Assembly (NCBI GenBank): GCA_036401335.1
Contig: DASWVC010000398.1
Location: 1-17,700 of the forward strand
DNA length: 17,700 nucleotides
DNA from: DASWVC01 sp036401335
GTDB taxonomy: Bacteria > Verrucomicrobiota > Verrucomicrobiia > Chthoniobacterales > JAFAMB01
Direction: 5' to 3'
The position numbers were made by a program, and so were the translations under genes. The notes under the pieces are model-generated. The model had not been told where the DNA came from. It was given only the letters and a program-made list of their open reading frames with translations, and made no database searches. This document shows, piece after piece, positions 1 to 6,540 of this stretch; position 1 is the first letter of the stretch; each line of letters starts with the position of its first letter.

Positions 1-27
1 TCCTTGGCTGAAGGATCGCCACTCCGA

Positions 28-1575
28 TCAGAGCCGGCGCCAAGCCCGGCCGTCGGCTTCAATCAATTGGTCTGCCTCACTGGGTCCCCAGCTGCCGGCC
101 GCATAAAAATTGAGCGGCGGCCTGGATTTACCCTGGTGCCACGCCACTTCGATGTCATCAATGAAGCGCCAGGCTTCTTCCACCTCATCCCGCCGTGCAA
201 ACAAAGTTGCGTCGCCGGCCATCGAGTCGAGCAACAACCGTTCGTAGGCTTCCGGACTCGCTTTGCCAAAGGACGTGCCGTAGCTGAAATCCATTTTGAC
301 CGGCTGAATGCGCACGCTGTTGCCGGGCACCTTGCTCTGCATTCGCAGCGACACCCCTTCGTCGGGCTGAATGCGGATGACGAGCACGTTCTGCGAACCG
401 TCATAGACGTTCTGCTGGTCGCGGTTGAAAAGCACCTCGGGCGCGTTTTTGAAGTGGATGCCGATCTCAGTGCCCCCTTTCGGCAGCCGCTTGCCGACGC
501 GGACGTAGAAGGGAACGTTTGACCAGCGCCAGTTGTCCACCAGAATGCGCAAAGCCGCGTACGTCTCCGTCTCGGACTCGGGTTTGACGTTCTTTTCCTC
601 ACGGTAAGCCGGGACGGCCTTTCCGTTGATCGAGCCCGCCGAATACTGGCCCCGGACGACATGGTTGTTAACGTCTGCCCCACGGATCCGCCGGAGGGAA
701 CGCAGCACTTTTACCTTCTCGTCCCGCACGGCGTCGGCGCTCAGGTCCGTGGGCGGTTCCATCGCAATCAGGCAGAGCAACTGCAACAGGTGGTTTTGCA
801 CCATGTCCCGCAATGCGCCAGCGCCTTCGTAGTACCCAGCCCGGCCTTCAACGCCGAGCTGTTCGCTCGCGGTAATCTGGATGTGATCGATGTACCGCTG
901 GTTCCAGAGGTGCTCGAACAATGCGTTTGCGAACCGCAGGACCATGATGTTCTGGGCCGTTTCCTTGCCCAGGTAATGGTCAATGCGGAACGTCGCCGAT
1001 TCCGCGAACGCCTGGTGAACGACGCTGTTCAGGTGTTCCGCCGTTGCCAAATCGATGCCAAACGGTTTCTCAACGATCACCCGGGCCCAACTGCCGTCCT
1101 GCGCCTCGTTCAACCCGGCGTCCTTCAGGTTGGTCAAAATTGGCTCAAACTGGTCCGGACCGGCGGAGAGATAGAAAAGGCGGTTGCCTCCGGACCCGCG
1201 TTCCTGGTCGATTTTGTCTAGCCGCTCCCGCAGCCGCTGGTACCCTTCCGGATTGTTAAACTCGCTCCGGTGATAATAAATTGAACTTTGGAAGTTTTTC
1301 CAGAGTTCGTCGTTGATGCTCTGGCGGGAATACTTTCGAGCCGCTTCCTCCAGCTCGGCACGGAAAGTCTCATCGGGTTTCTCCCGGCGGGCAAACCCGA
1401 CGACGTTCAACCCGGCGGGGAGGTCTCCATCCGCCGCCAAGTTGTAAAGCGCCGGCACCAGCTTTCGGTGCGTCAAATCGCCGGTTGCACCAAAGATGAC
1501 GATGGAACACGGCCGAGGCGTAGCGCGACTGACCAGGCCTTCGCGCAGCGGATTAGTATGCAAGGTATCAGTCAT
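28..1575 (-). CDS. zwf: Glucose-6-phosphate 1-dehydrogenase
   Basis: This enzyme oxidises glucose-6-phosphate to 6-phosphogluconolactone with NADP+ (or NAD+), the entry step of the oxidative pentose phosphate and Entner-Doudoroff routes, in the cytosol. The 515-residue product shows the N-terminal dinucleotide-binding motif GATGDL (about residues 29-34), the VEKPFG motif (168-173) and the substrate/catalytic signature RIDHYLGKE (197-205), whose His is in the active-site region. The length is normal for the family (about 480-520) and the protein looks intact to its C-terminus. I chose the ATG at 1575 because GGGGAA lies about 8 nt upstream; an in-frame TTG two codons earlier is too close to that site. 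The gene is transcribed away from the porin gene across a 321-nt spacer. The next gene downstream lies outside the window. Assignment is very secure. Confidence 0.97.
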   Translation of the reverse strand: MTDTLHTNPLREGLVSRATPRPCSIVIFGATGDLTHRKLVPALYNLAADGDLPAGLNVVGFARREKPDETFRAELEEAARKYSRQSINDELWKNFQSSIYYHRSEFNNPEGYQRLRERLDKIDQERGSGGNRLFYLSAGPDQFEPILTNLKDAGLNEAQDGSWARVIVEKPFGIDLATAEHLNSVVHQAFAESATFRIDHYLGKETAQNIMVLRFANALFEHLWNQRYIDHIQITASEQLGVEGRAGYYEGAGALRDMVQNHLLQLLCLIAMEPPTDLSADAVRDEKVKVLRSLRRIRGADVNNHVVRGQYSAGSINGKAVPAYREEKNVKPESETETYAALRILVDNWRWSNVPFYVRVGKRLPKGGTEIGIHFKNAPEVLFNRDQQNVYDGSQNVLVIRIQPDEGVSLRMQSKVPGNSVRIQPVKMDFSYGTSFGKASPEAYERLLLDSMAGDATLFARRDEVEEAWRFIDDIEVAWHQGKSRPPLNFYAAGSWGPSEADQLIEADGRAWRRL

Positions 1576-1607
1576 GATCAAATTCCCCAGGCACTAGGGT
1601 TACGTGG

Positions 1608-1636
1608 ATATGACATCAGGTCGGGTGGGATGACAA
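1608..1636 (-). promoter_or_regulatory. Candidate sigma70-type promoter for zwf
   Basis: On the minus strand, TTGTCA (5 of 6 matches to the -35 consensus, at 1636-1631) is separated by 17 nt from TCATAT (3 of 6 to the -10 consensus, at 1613-1608). It would start transcription about 25 nt upstream of the zwf ATG. The -10 match is poor, so this is only a candidate. Confidence 0.2.
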
Positions 1637-1784
1637 CGGCGGTCTTGCCGGATTAACGGAAACGGCTCGCGGAAGCGGTATCAAAAGGCTCGCACGGTGA
1701 AAAGCTGCCGGGGAAACGGCGGCGGAACACGAGGTTAAACCCCGAAAAAGGGATGCCGGTACCCAATCCCAGACACCTGGGCGG

Positions 1785-1845
1785 AAAAAATGTTTAAAAA
1801 AAATTCCGATTTTTTCTGGACAGATGTTTTCCCTATCCGATAGAC
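1785..1845 (+). promoter_or_regulatory. Candidate promoter with upstream A/T tracts for porin gene
   Basis: TGGACA at 1817-1822 matches the -35 consensus at 5 of 6 positions. It is preceded directly by an A8 tract (1796-1803) and a T6 tract (1810-1815), placed where an UP element would bind the RNA polymerase alpha subunit. The -10 region around 1839-1845 (GATAGAC) is weak, 3 of 6 at best. The A/T tracts stand out sharply against the GC-rich background. The exact promoter is uncertain. Confidence 0.3.
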
Positions 1846-1896
1846 GAGAACTTGCCTGTTAAACCCCATCCCTTAACCAAGGAGTAAAAAAAGAAA

Positions 1897-3642
1897 ATGC
1901 GTATTCCGGATACATTGACCGGACTTAGGAGTCTTCGCTATTCGACGTTGGCCGCGGGTCTCTCGCTGCTGACCCCTGGAGCGCTTTTTGCGCAGAGCGC
2001 TGACCAGAATGACGTGTCTGCGTTAAAGACGCAGATGGAACGGATGCAACGCCAGTACGAGGAGCGGATTTCCTCCATGGAATCGGAAATGAAGACCTTG
2101 GAATCCAAGGCCAACACCGGTTCCATCCTCAACACCCGGTTGCTCACGGACGCCAATGGCGTAGCCGTGGATGACAAGGGCGGCAAATCCGCGCCCATGC
2201 TTGACGAGTCGTTCCTGAAAAGCCTGACCCGCAACTTCACCTTCTCGGCCTACGTCCGCGCGGGCGTTCAGGTCAACGGCAGCGGCGGCGGCGGCAACTT
2301 CAACTTTGAACCGCCCGACTACATTGGCGGCCGTGCCCGTCTCGGCAACGAGAACGACACCTACATGGAGTTGACCTGGTCGCAGGCACACATGCTTGGC
2401 GACAGCCCCGACGTCATGGATGTGTCGATGACTTTCACCCCGGCCATCCGGTACGTGCAAAGCCGCGGCACCTTCATCAGCAGCCAGGGCGCTCTGGAAC
2501 GGACCGGGAACGACTTCGATTTCGTTCTGCGCCAGGCTTTCCTGGAAATGAAGAACGTGTTCAAGACTGCGCCTGAAGTCACCTTCTGGGGTGGGATACG
2601 CTTCTACGACCGGTTCAACATCGACCCGAACGACTACTTCTACCTGGATGATTCAGGATACGGGGCGGGCGTTGAAAACATCGACCTCGGGTTCGGCAAA
2701 CTTTGGCTGGCTTACCTGGGCGGGCTGAATCCCAGCCTGGAATCGCCGACCACGGGCAGCTTTTACAAGCACACCTTCGACGTCCGCATCAAGGACATCA
2801 ACGTGGGCCCTGGCAAGCTGATGGTTGTGGGGATCGGGAACTATGAAAAAGGCTCGACCTTCACCACGGATTTCAACGGCGACCGGTTGACCAACCCTGT
2901 TCGTACTTCGGACGGGTGGGGCATCGGCGGCGGTGCCATCTGGGAATATGATTTCGGCAACAAGAGTTTGCTGCAGTTGTACGGGTTGTTTGGCTGGGGC
3001 GCGACGAACTTCAGTTCGGGCGACGATCTCGGCACAGCCACCGGTGCTGAAGCCACGTTCCTGGCCAGAAATCCTGGCACCCCTGCAGGCACGGTGATCA
3101 ATGCCGGCCAGGCGATCCAGAAACAACACACGTACCGCGCTGGCGGCCAGTTTATCTGGAATCCGTCAACCGTCTTTTCGCTCGGCACGTGGGCCTTCTG
3201 GCAGCAGGATGCCCAGGGGTATGGAGTTGCTGGAACGGATGCGGCCGGAATCGTAAAGGCTGCACGAGTCACCCGCAACCTCTACACCGTCGGTGTCCGG
3301 CCGATCTTCTGGTTCGCCGACAACTTCGCGATCCAGGGTCAGGCCGTTTACAACTACCAGGATAACAACCGGGGTTACTCCGGCACCAACGCTTTCGGCC
3401 GCAGCGGCGACATGGGCGTGTTCACGATTGCCCCGACGCTCAAGCCGAAAGGTGGCTACTTCAGCCGTCCTGAGCTGCGCGTGTTCGCCACCTGGGCGGT
3501 TTGGAGCAATTCTTTGAAAGGCTCGACCACGCCGATTCAGGAAGGCGTCAACCTTGGCGGTTCCATTCCTCCTTACGGTGGTGTGGGCAACCGGGCCAAC
3601 TCGGGCTGGCTGTTTGGCACCCAGGTTGAGTGGTTCTTTTAG
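1897..3642 (+). CDS. LamB/ScrY-type maltoporin with N-terminal coiled coil
   Basis: This is an outer-membrane sugar channel, most likely for maltodextrins given the neighbouring malEFG. The 581-residue product starts with a signal peptide (likely cut after LFA, about residue 32). A short Glu/Met/Gln-rich coiled-coil segment follows (about 38-72), then a beta-barrel. Barrel stretches match LamB closely: RLGNENDTYMEL, then GGIRFYDRF, then GAGVENIDLGFGKL. It ends in Phe-Phe, as expected for a protein folded by the BAM complex. The length exceeds E. coli LamB (about 420 mature residues); the coiled coil before the barrel recalls the sucrose porin ScrY. GGAG at 1881-1884 lies 12 nt upstream of the ATG. 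The gene appears monocistronic, with a strong terminator 30 nt after the stop. Family is secure; substrate is inferred from context. Confidence 0.9.
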   Translation: MRIPDTLTGLRSLRYSTLAAGLSLLTPGALFAQSADQNDVSALKTQMERMQRQYEERISSMESEMKTLESKANTGSILNTRLLTDANGVAVDDKGGKSAPMLDESFLKSLTRNFTFSAYVRAGVQVNGSGGGGNFNFEPPDYIGGRARLGNENDTYMELTWSQAHMLGDSPDVMDVSMTFTPAIRYVQSRGTFISSQGALERTGNDFDFVLRQAFLEMKNVFKTAPEVTFWGGIRFYDRFNIDPNDYFYLDDSGYGAGVENIDLGFGKLWLAYLGGLNPSLESPTTGSFYKHTFDVRIKDINVGPGKLMVVGIGNYEKGSTFTTDFNGDRLTNPVRTSDGWGIGGGAIWEYDFGNKSLLQLYGLFGWGATNFSSGDDLGTATGAEATFLARNPGTPAGTVINAGQAIQKQHTYRAGGQFIWNPSTVFSLGTWAFWQQDAQGYGVAGTDAAGIVKAARVTRNLYTVGVRPIFWFADNFAIQGQAVYNYQDNNRGYSGTNAFGRSGDMGVFTIAPTLKPKGGYFSRPELRVFATWAVWSNSLKGSTTPIQEGVNLGGSIPPYGGVGNRANSGWLFGTQVEWFF

Positions 3643-3671
3643 GCTGACCTAGAAAACCGGCATCATCAATC

Positions 3672-3708
3672 AACCTTCCCGCTGAACGGTCAGCGGGAAG
3701 GTTTTTTT
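3672..3708 (+). terminator. Rho-independent terminator after porin gene
   Basis: A perfect 14-bp stem (3672-3685 paired with 3690-3703) closes a four-base loop ACGG and runs into seven T residues (3702-3708). It sits 30 nt beyond the porin stop codon. The minus-strand lipoprotein gene ends at 3757 and converges on it. The minus-strand side lacks a comparable T-run, so it mainly serves the porin transcript. Confidence 0.95.
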
Positions 3709-3756
3709 GACCAATGGCGCGGGTGCGGGCCGACCCGGTCCGGTAAGTCTCAAGCC

Positions 3757-3960
3757 TCACGGCAGGGTGGGTCCACGGGTATCGCCCGAAGCCGTGCCGG
3801 TTTTCATCGACTCAGGGTACTGGGCACTCGACGGGGAGGCCGTCGTATCGGACGAGCCATACACATCGCCCACATTGTTCTGGTCCATTGCACAACCAGA
3901 AAACGCCACCAACGCCAAGGCCGCCAAAACAGCCGCAATCTGTGTCCTACGCCCTTTCAT
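3757..3960 (-). CDS. Small putative lipoprotein, function unknown
   Basis: This is a 67-residue protein with a typical export signal: a basic start (MKGRR), a hydrophobic Ala/Leu/Val core, and AFSGC as a lipobox-like end (Cys23). Phe at position -3 is not the preferred residue. The mature part is only about 45 residues, polar, rich in Ser, Thr, Asp and Pro, and without recognisable domains. I chose the ATG at 3960 because AAGGG lies 6-10 nt upstream and it puts the basic residues directly before the hydrophobic core. The frame stays open upstream to 4029, but that extension would bury the signal. It lies 98 nt downstream of two paralogous exported-protein genes on the same strand and may share their transcript. 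I do not recognise the family. Confidence 0.65.
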   Translation of the reverse strand: MKGRRTQIAAVLAALALVAFSGCAMDQNNVGDVYGSSDTTASPSSAQYPESMKTGTASGDTRGPTLP

Positions 3961-4058
3961 TTTGTCACCCTTGACGCAGGCCCAGGCTATTTTCAACCCG
4001 CAACCGGCTTGATCCACCGCGGAGGTCACGCCTGCCGTGCCGTGGTTCTACGCCCGGG

Positions 4059-4541
4059 CTACCTGGTGCCTGCGTACACCGCCACGATGCCGCCGAACTT
4101 TCCGATGCCGCCCAGGTTGGGCGTGTCACTCACAAAAAAGCCAGTCGGCCCAACCGGGCGACGGCTCCGCGAATCGAAGACAATCAGAAATTGCAGGGGC
4201 GCGTTTGCAGGCTCAAAACGATCTGAACCATAGAAACGGTTTGCTTGCGCGGTTCCCCGCTCGATCCGGCCCATGGCGGCTGGCACCTCGGCGGCATCAT
4301 AAGCTCCGACTTGGACGGCCACAAAGGGCGTTTGTTCCAGCGAGGTACGACCTCTGCCATTGGGTCGCTGCAAAAATTTCCAAAGGCGGCGGTACGCCAA
4401 GTCCACCTCGGAAGGGTAAGGTTCACCCATCGCTAAACTGTACTCGGTGATGTTGCGGGCCTGGGCAGGCGGGCCGGCAACGGCACCGGGCCGGAATGTG
4501 ACAACGGCCAGCAGGCAAACGAGCGTAGCAATTTTCATCAT
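4059..4541 (-). CDS. Exported protein of unknown function, paralogue of the upstream gene
   Basis: This 160-residue protein starts with a Sec-type signal peptide (MMKIATLVCLLAVV..., likely cut after GAVA near residue 22) and has no lipobox, so it is probably periplasmic. The body is clearly homologous to the gene just upstream. Shared features in order are a Tyr-x-Leu-Ala-x-Gly-x-Pro-Tyr-Pro stretch (near residue 35), an F-V-A-V-type strand, a PAAMGRI/PATEVASI segment, a FLIVFDS strand followed by an RP pair, and a C-terminal GGI-AVYAGTR. Its ATG overlaps the stop codon of the upstream gene (ATGA-type overlap), which suggests translational coupling and a shared role. I do not recognise the family. 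The protein is complete, and its position between a porin gene and malE hints at an envelope role in sugar uptake, but that is context only. Confidence 0.8.
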   Translation of the reverse strand: MMKIATLVCLLAVVTFRPGAVAGPPAQARNITEYSLAMGEPYPSEVDLAYRRLWKFLQRPNGRGRTSLEQTPFVAVQVGAYDAAEVPAAMGRIERGTAQANRFYGSDRFEPANAPLQFLIVFDSRSRRPVGPTGFFVSDTPNLGGIGKFGGIVAVYAGTR

Positions 4542-5026
4542 CTTCCGTTGCCAATGTACAGCGCGTCATAGCCACCGAACAACCCGGGCTGTCCTTTTTG
4601 CGGGATGTCCATGGCCACATAACCTTCGTTGCTCGCCGGCCGGCCAGTCTTGGAGTCGAATACCATGATGAACAGGGCCTGGCTGCCGGACAAGTTGTAG
4701 CGGTCATTGGCCAGGCTTCCAAAGACCTGCCCGCTGTTCACCATGTTTTTTGCGATGCTGGCAACTTCGGTCGCAGGCATGGTGGTCGCCTCAACCGCCA
4801 CGTAGGCAAAGGGTTCCAAGCGTGCGCGCCGCTGAGGGTTAAGGTGGGCCAGGTAACGGTTTACCCGGTTTTGCGCAACGGCGGCCTCTTCCGGGTACGG
4901 TTGACCGACCGCCAGGGCGTAGTCGCGGTAATGGGAGCGAATGGCGGCGTTTGGGGATGCGCAACTGCACAAAACCAGGCCGGCCCCAACGAGGAAGGCG
5001 GCCGGCATCGACCGGGCCCGGTCCAC
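4538..5026 (-). CDS. Putative lipoprotein of unknown function, paralogue of the downstream gene
   Basis: This protein of about 162 residues has a lipoprotein signal: hydrophobic core AAFLVGAGLVL, then lipobox LCSC with Cys22 as the likely lipidated residue. The mature domain matches the next gene over nearly its whole length (YALAVGQPYPEE, FAYVAVEAT, FIMVFDSKTGRP, and the GGYDALYIGNGR ending). The pair looks like a tandem duplication in which one copy became a lipoprotein and the other a soluble exported protein. The start is uncertain. The GTG at 5026 gives a basic n-region (MDRARS); the ATG at 5008 gives none; an ATG at 5107 would put about 27 unsuitable residues in front. Divergent to malE, it shares a 332-nt control region that holds a LacI-type palindrome. 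Function unknown. Confidence 0.75.
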   Translation of the reverse strand: MDRARSMPAAFLVGAGLVLCSCASPNAAIRSHYRDYALAVGQPYPEEAAVAQNRVNRYLAHLNPQRRARLEPFAYVAVEATTMPATEVASIAKNMVNSGQVFGSLANDRYNLSGSQALFIMVFDSKTGRPASNEGYVAMDIPQKGQPGLFGGYDALYIGNGR

Positions 5027-5114
5027 CGTGATCCGATGGGCGGCCCCGGTTGCCGCAGGCGGGAAGGGGGAAACGAGAGCGCGAACCCACCGGCAAAACG
5101 GGATCATCCGGGGA

Positions 5115-5128
5115 TGTAAACGTTTTGC
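5115..5128. promoter_or_regulatory. Putative LacI-family operator (distal site)
   Basis: TGTAAACGTTTTGC is a near-palindrome with a perfect 8-bp core AAACGTTT centred on CG. This is the layout of operators bound by LacI-family regulators such as MalR, CcpA or PurR. It lies about 90 nt upstream of the minus-strand exported-protein gene and 230 nt upstream of malE. The regulator gene is not in the window, so binding is inferred from pattern only. Confidence 0.45.
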
Positions 5129-5255
5129 CTGGAAGCGCGCAACCCCAAACCGGTGTTCATAGGAGCGCTTTACCTCAGCCCGACGCTACCGGGGACACTG
5201 AATCCACGCGTCTGGGCAAGGCGGATGGTGCGGCCCTCGCCAGCTTGTTTCGGTA

Positions 5256-5284
5256 TTGTCAGAATCGGGAACTTACTTTATCTA
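5256..5284 (+). promoter_or_regulatory. Candidate sigma70-type promoter for malE operon
   Basis: TTGTCA (5256-5261, 5 of 6) is followed after 17 nt by TATCTA (5279-5284, 3 of 6) in a locally AT-richer stretch. Transcription would start near 5291, leaving a leader of about 68 nt. The proximal CG-centred palindrome would then lie just downstream of the start point, where a bound repressor could block elongation or promoter escape. Confidence 0.3.
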
Positions 5285-5322
5285 ACAGGCAGCGCAGGCC
5301 ACGCCCCTTTTCGCCAGGAAAA

Positions 5323-5332
5323 CGAACGTTCG
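5323..5332. promoter_or_regulatory. Putative LacI-family operator (proximal site)
   Basis: CGAACGTTCG is a perfect 10-bp palindrome centred on CG, 26 nt upstream of the malE start codon. Its core AACGTT is shared with the distal site at 5115-5128. The two centres are 206 nt apart, which would permit looping. Pattern evidence only. Confidence 0.4.
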
Positions 5333-5358
5333 CCTGTTTCCCCCTTCAGCTTTTACCC

Positions 5359-6540
5359 ATGATCAACAAACTGTTGTGCGGACTTTTTGTTCTGTGCTCG
5401 GCGCTGCCTGCCTTCGCCTGGACCGATGGTGAACTTCTCGTCTGGATGAATGGCGATAAGGGTTACAACGGGCTGGCTGAAATCGGCAAGAAGTTTGAGA
5501 AGGACTATGGCATCAAGGTCACGGTGGAGCACCCTGAAAGTCTCACCGACAAATTCCAAGCGGCGGCGCAGGGCGGCAAAGGGCCTGACGTGATGTTCTG
5601 GGCGCATGACCGACTCGGGGAATGGGCCGATGCCGGCCTGCTCAAACCCCTGACGATCTCGGGTGAACTGAAGGAAAAGTTTGTGCCCATGGCTTGGGAC
5701 GCCGTGACTCACGAAGGCCAGGTTTATGGTTACCCGGTTGCCCTGGAAGCAATTTCATTGATTTACAACAAAAAGTACGTCACTGGCTCGCCGCCAACGC
5801 AACTGGATGGTTTTCCGGCGTTTGCGCAGCAGTTACGGAGTAAACATCCCGATGTGATTGCGATCATGTGGGATTATGGAACCCCCTATTTCAGCTGGCC
5901 ATTCCTGGCGAGCGGTGGGGGCTATGCGTTTAAGAAGACGTCCCGCGGGTACGACGTCAACGACGTTGGGGTCGATGCTCCCGGGGCCGTCAAGGGACTC
6001 CAGGAAATTGTGGGCCTGATCAACTCAGGCGTTCTGCCGAAAGGCGCTTCGTACAGCGTCATGGATCAGAAAATGAACTCGGGCGAACTTGCCACGATGA
6101 TCAGCGGTCCTTGGGCTTGGTCAAATCTGCGCAAAAGCGGAATCGATTTCGGCTTGGCCCCCCTTCCGGGAGTGGACGGCAATCCGGGTAAACCCTTCGT
6201 TGGGGTGCTCACCGCGATGATCAACCGGGCGACGCCCAACAGCGATCTGGCGGTGCAGTTCCTTGAGAAATACGCGATCACCGACGATGGCCTCAAGAGC
6301 ATCGATGCAGACGTGCCGATCGGTGTGCCGGCGCTGAAAGCAGCTTACGACGATTTTGCAGCCAGGAATCCGCTCGTGAAAGCAACCTTTGAAAACGCCC
6401 AGAACGGGGAGGTGATGCCAAACATTCCCCAAATGGGCAGGTTCTGGAGTGCCATGACAACGGTATTTCAAACCGCTACCAATGGGCAGGCAAGCCCGCA
6501 GGCTGCCTTGGCCGACGCCAAGCATAGCATGCAGAAGTGA
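5359..6540 (+). CDS. malE: Maltose/maltodextrin-binding periplasmic protein
   Basis: This is the periplasmic receptor that captures maltose and maltodextrins and delivers them to MalFG. The 393-residue product has a signal peptide (MINKLLCGLFVL..., likely cut after AFA at residue 20). It follows E. coli MalE (396 residues) almost position by position: WMNGDKGYNGLAEIGKKFEK (29-48), GPDVMFWAHDR, the ALEAISLIYNK segment, GPWAWSN, and GEVMPNIPQM near the end. Several of these carry sugar-contacting aromatic and acidic residues in the family. The ATG at 5359 was chosen because it starts the signal peptide; the frame is open further upstream to 5050 but that part is non-coding in character. No strong ribosome-binding site is visible. 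The stop overlaps the malF GTG (GTGA), so translation is probably coupled. Confidence 0.97.
   Translation: MINKLLCGLFVLCSALPAFAWTDGELLVWMNGDKGYNGLAEIGKKFEKDYGIKVTVEHPESLTDKFQAAAQGGKGPDVMFWAHDRLGEWADAGLLKPLTISGELKEKFVPMAWDAVTHEGQVYGYPVALEAISLIYNKKYVTGSPPTQLDGFPAFAQQLRSKHPDVIAIMWDYGTPYFSWPFLASGGGYAFKKTSRGYDVNDVGVDAPGAVKGLQEIVGLINSGVLPKGASYSVMDQKMNSGELATMISGPWAWSNLRKSGIDFGLAPLPGVDGNPGKPFVGVLTAMINRATPNSDLAVQFLEKYAITDDGLKSIDADVPIGVPALKAAYDDFAARNPLVKATFENAQNGEVMPNIPQMGRFWSAMTTVFQTATNGQASPQAALADAKHSMQK

Larger units (their letters stand above)
1576..1896. other. Divergent intergenic region between zwf and porin gene
   Basis: This 321-nt spacer must hold the start signals for both divergent genes. 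It contains weak promoter candidates on each strand, listed separately. It also holds a possible 7-bp hairpin with one G-U pair (1704-1710 with 1717-1723) and an imperfect palindrome around GGTACC (1750-1770, GGGAT and ATCCC arms, off-centre by one base). A6, A8 and T6 tracts lie at 1785-1790, 1796-1803 and 1810-1815. I see no reading frame there that looks coding. Confidence 0.6.
5027..5358. other. Divergent control region between exported-protein genes and malE
   Basis: This 332-nt spacer separates the minus-strand paralogue pair from malE. It contains two CG-centred palindromes (5115-5128 and 5323-5332) and one plausible malE promoter (5256-5284), listed separately. The frame upstream of malE is open back to 5050, and a second frame (5153-5362) ends across the malE start codon. 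Neither looks coding. Confidence 0.6.

Noticed and set aside
1785..1815. A-rich and T-rich tracts read as a terminator
   Set aside because: The complementary A and T runs could pair, but there is no GC-rich stem. The position just before the porin gene and a -35-like box fits an UP element better.
5050..5358. In-frame 5' extension of malE by 103 codons
   Set aside because: The signal peptide begins at the ATG at 5359, and the extension would place over 100 polar residues before it. The region also holds promoter and operator candidates.
5153..5362. Leader frame of 69 codons whose stop overlaps the malE start (ATGA)
   Set aside because: It starts with GTG without a ribosome-binding site and crosses the proposed promoter. 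The product has no recognisable features. The overlap with malE is probably chance, though a short leader peptide cannot be excluded.
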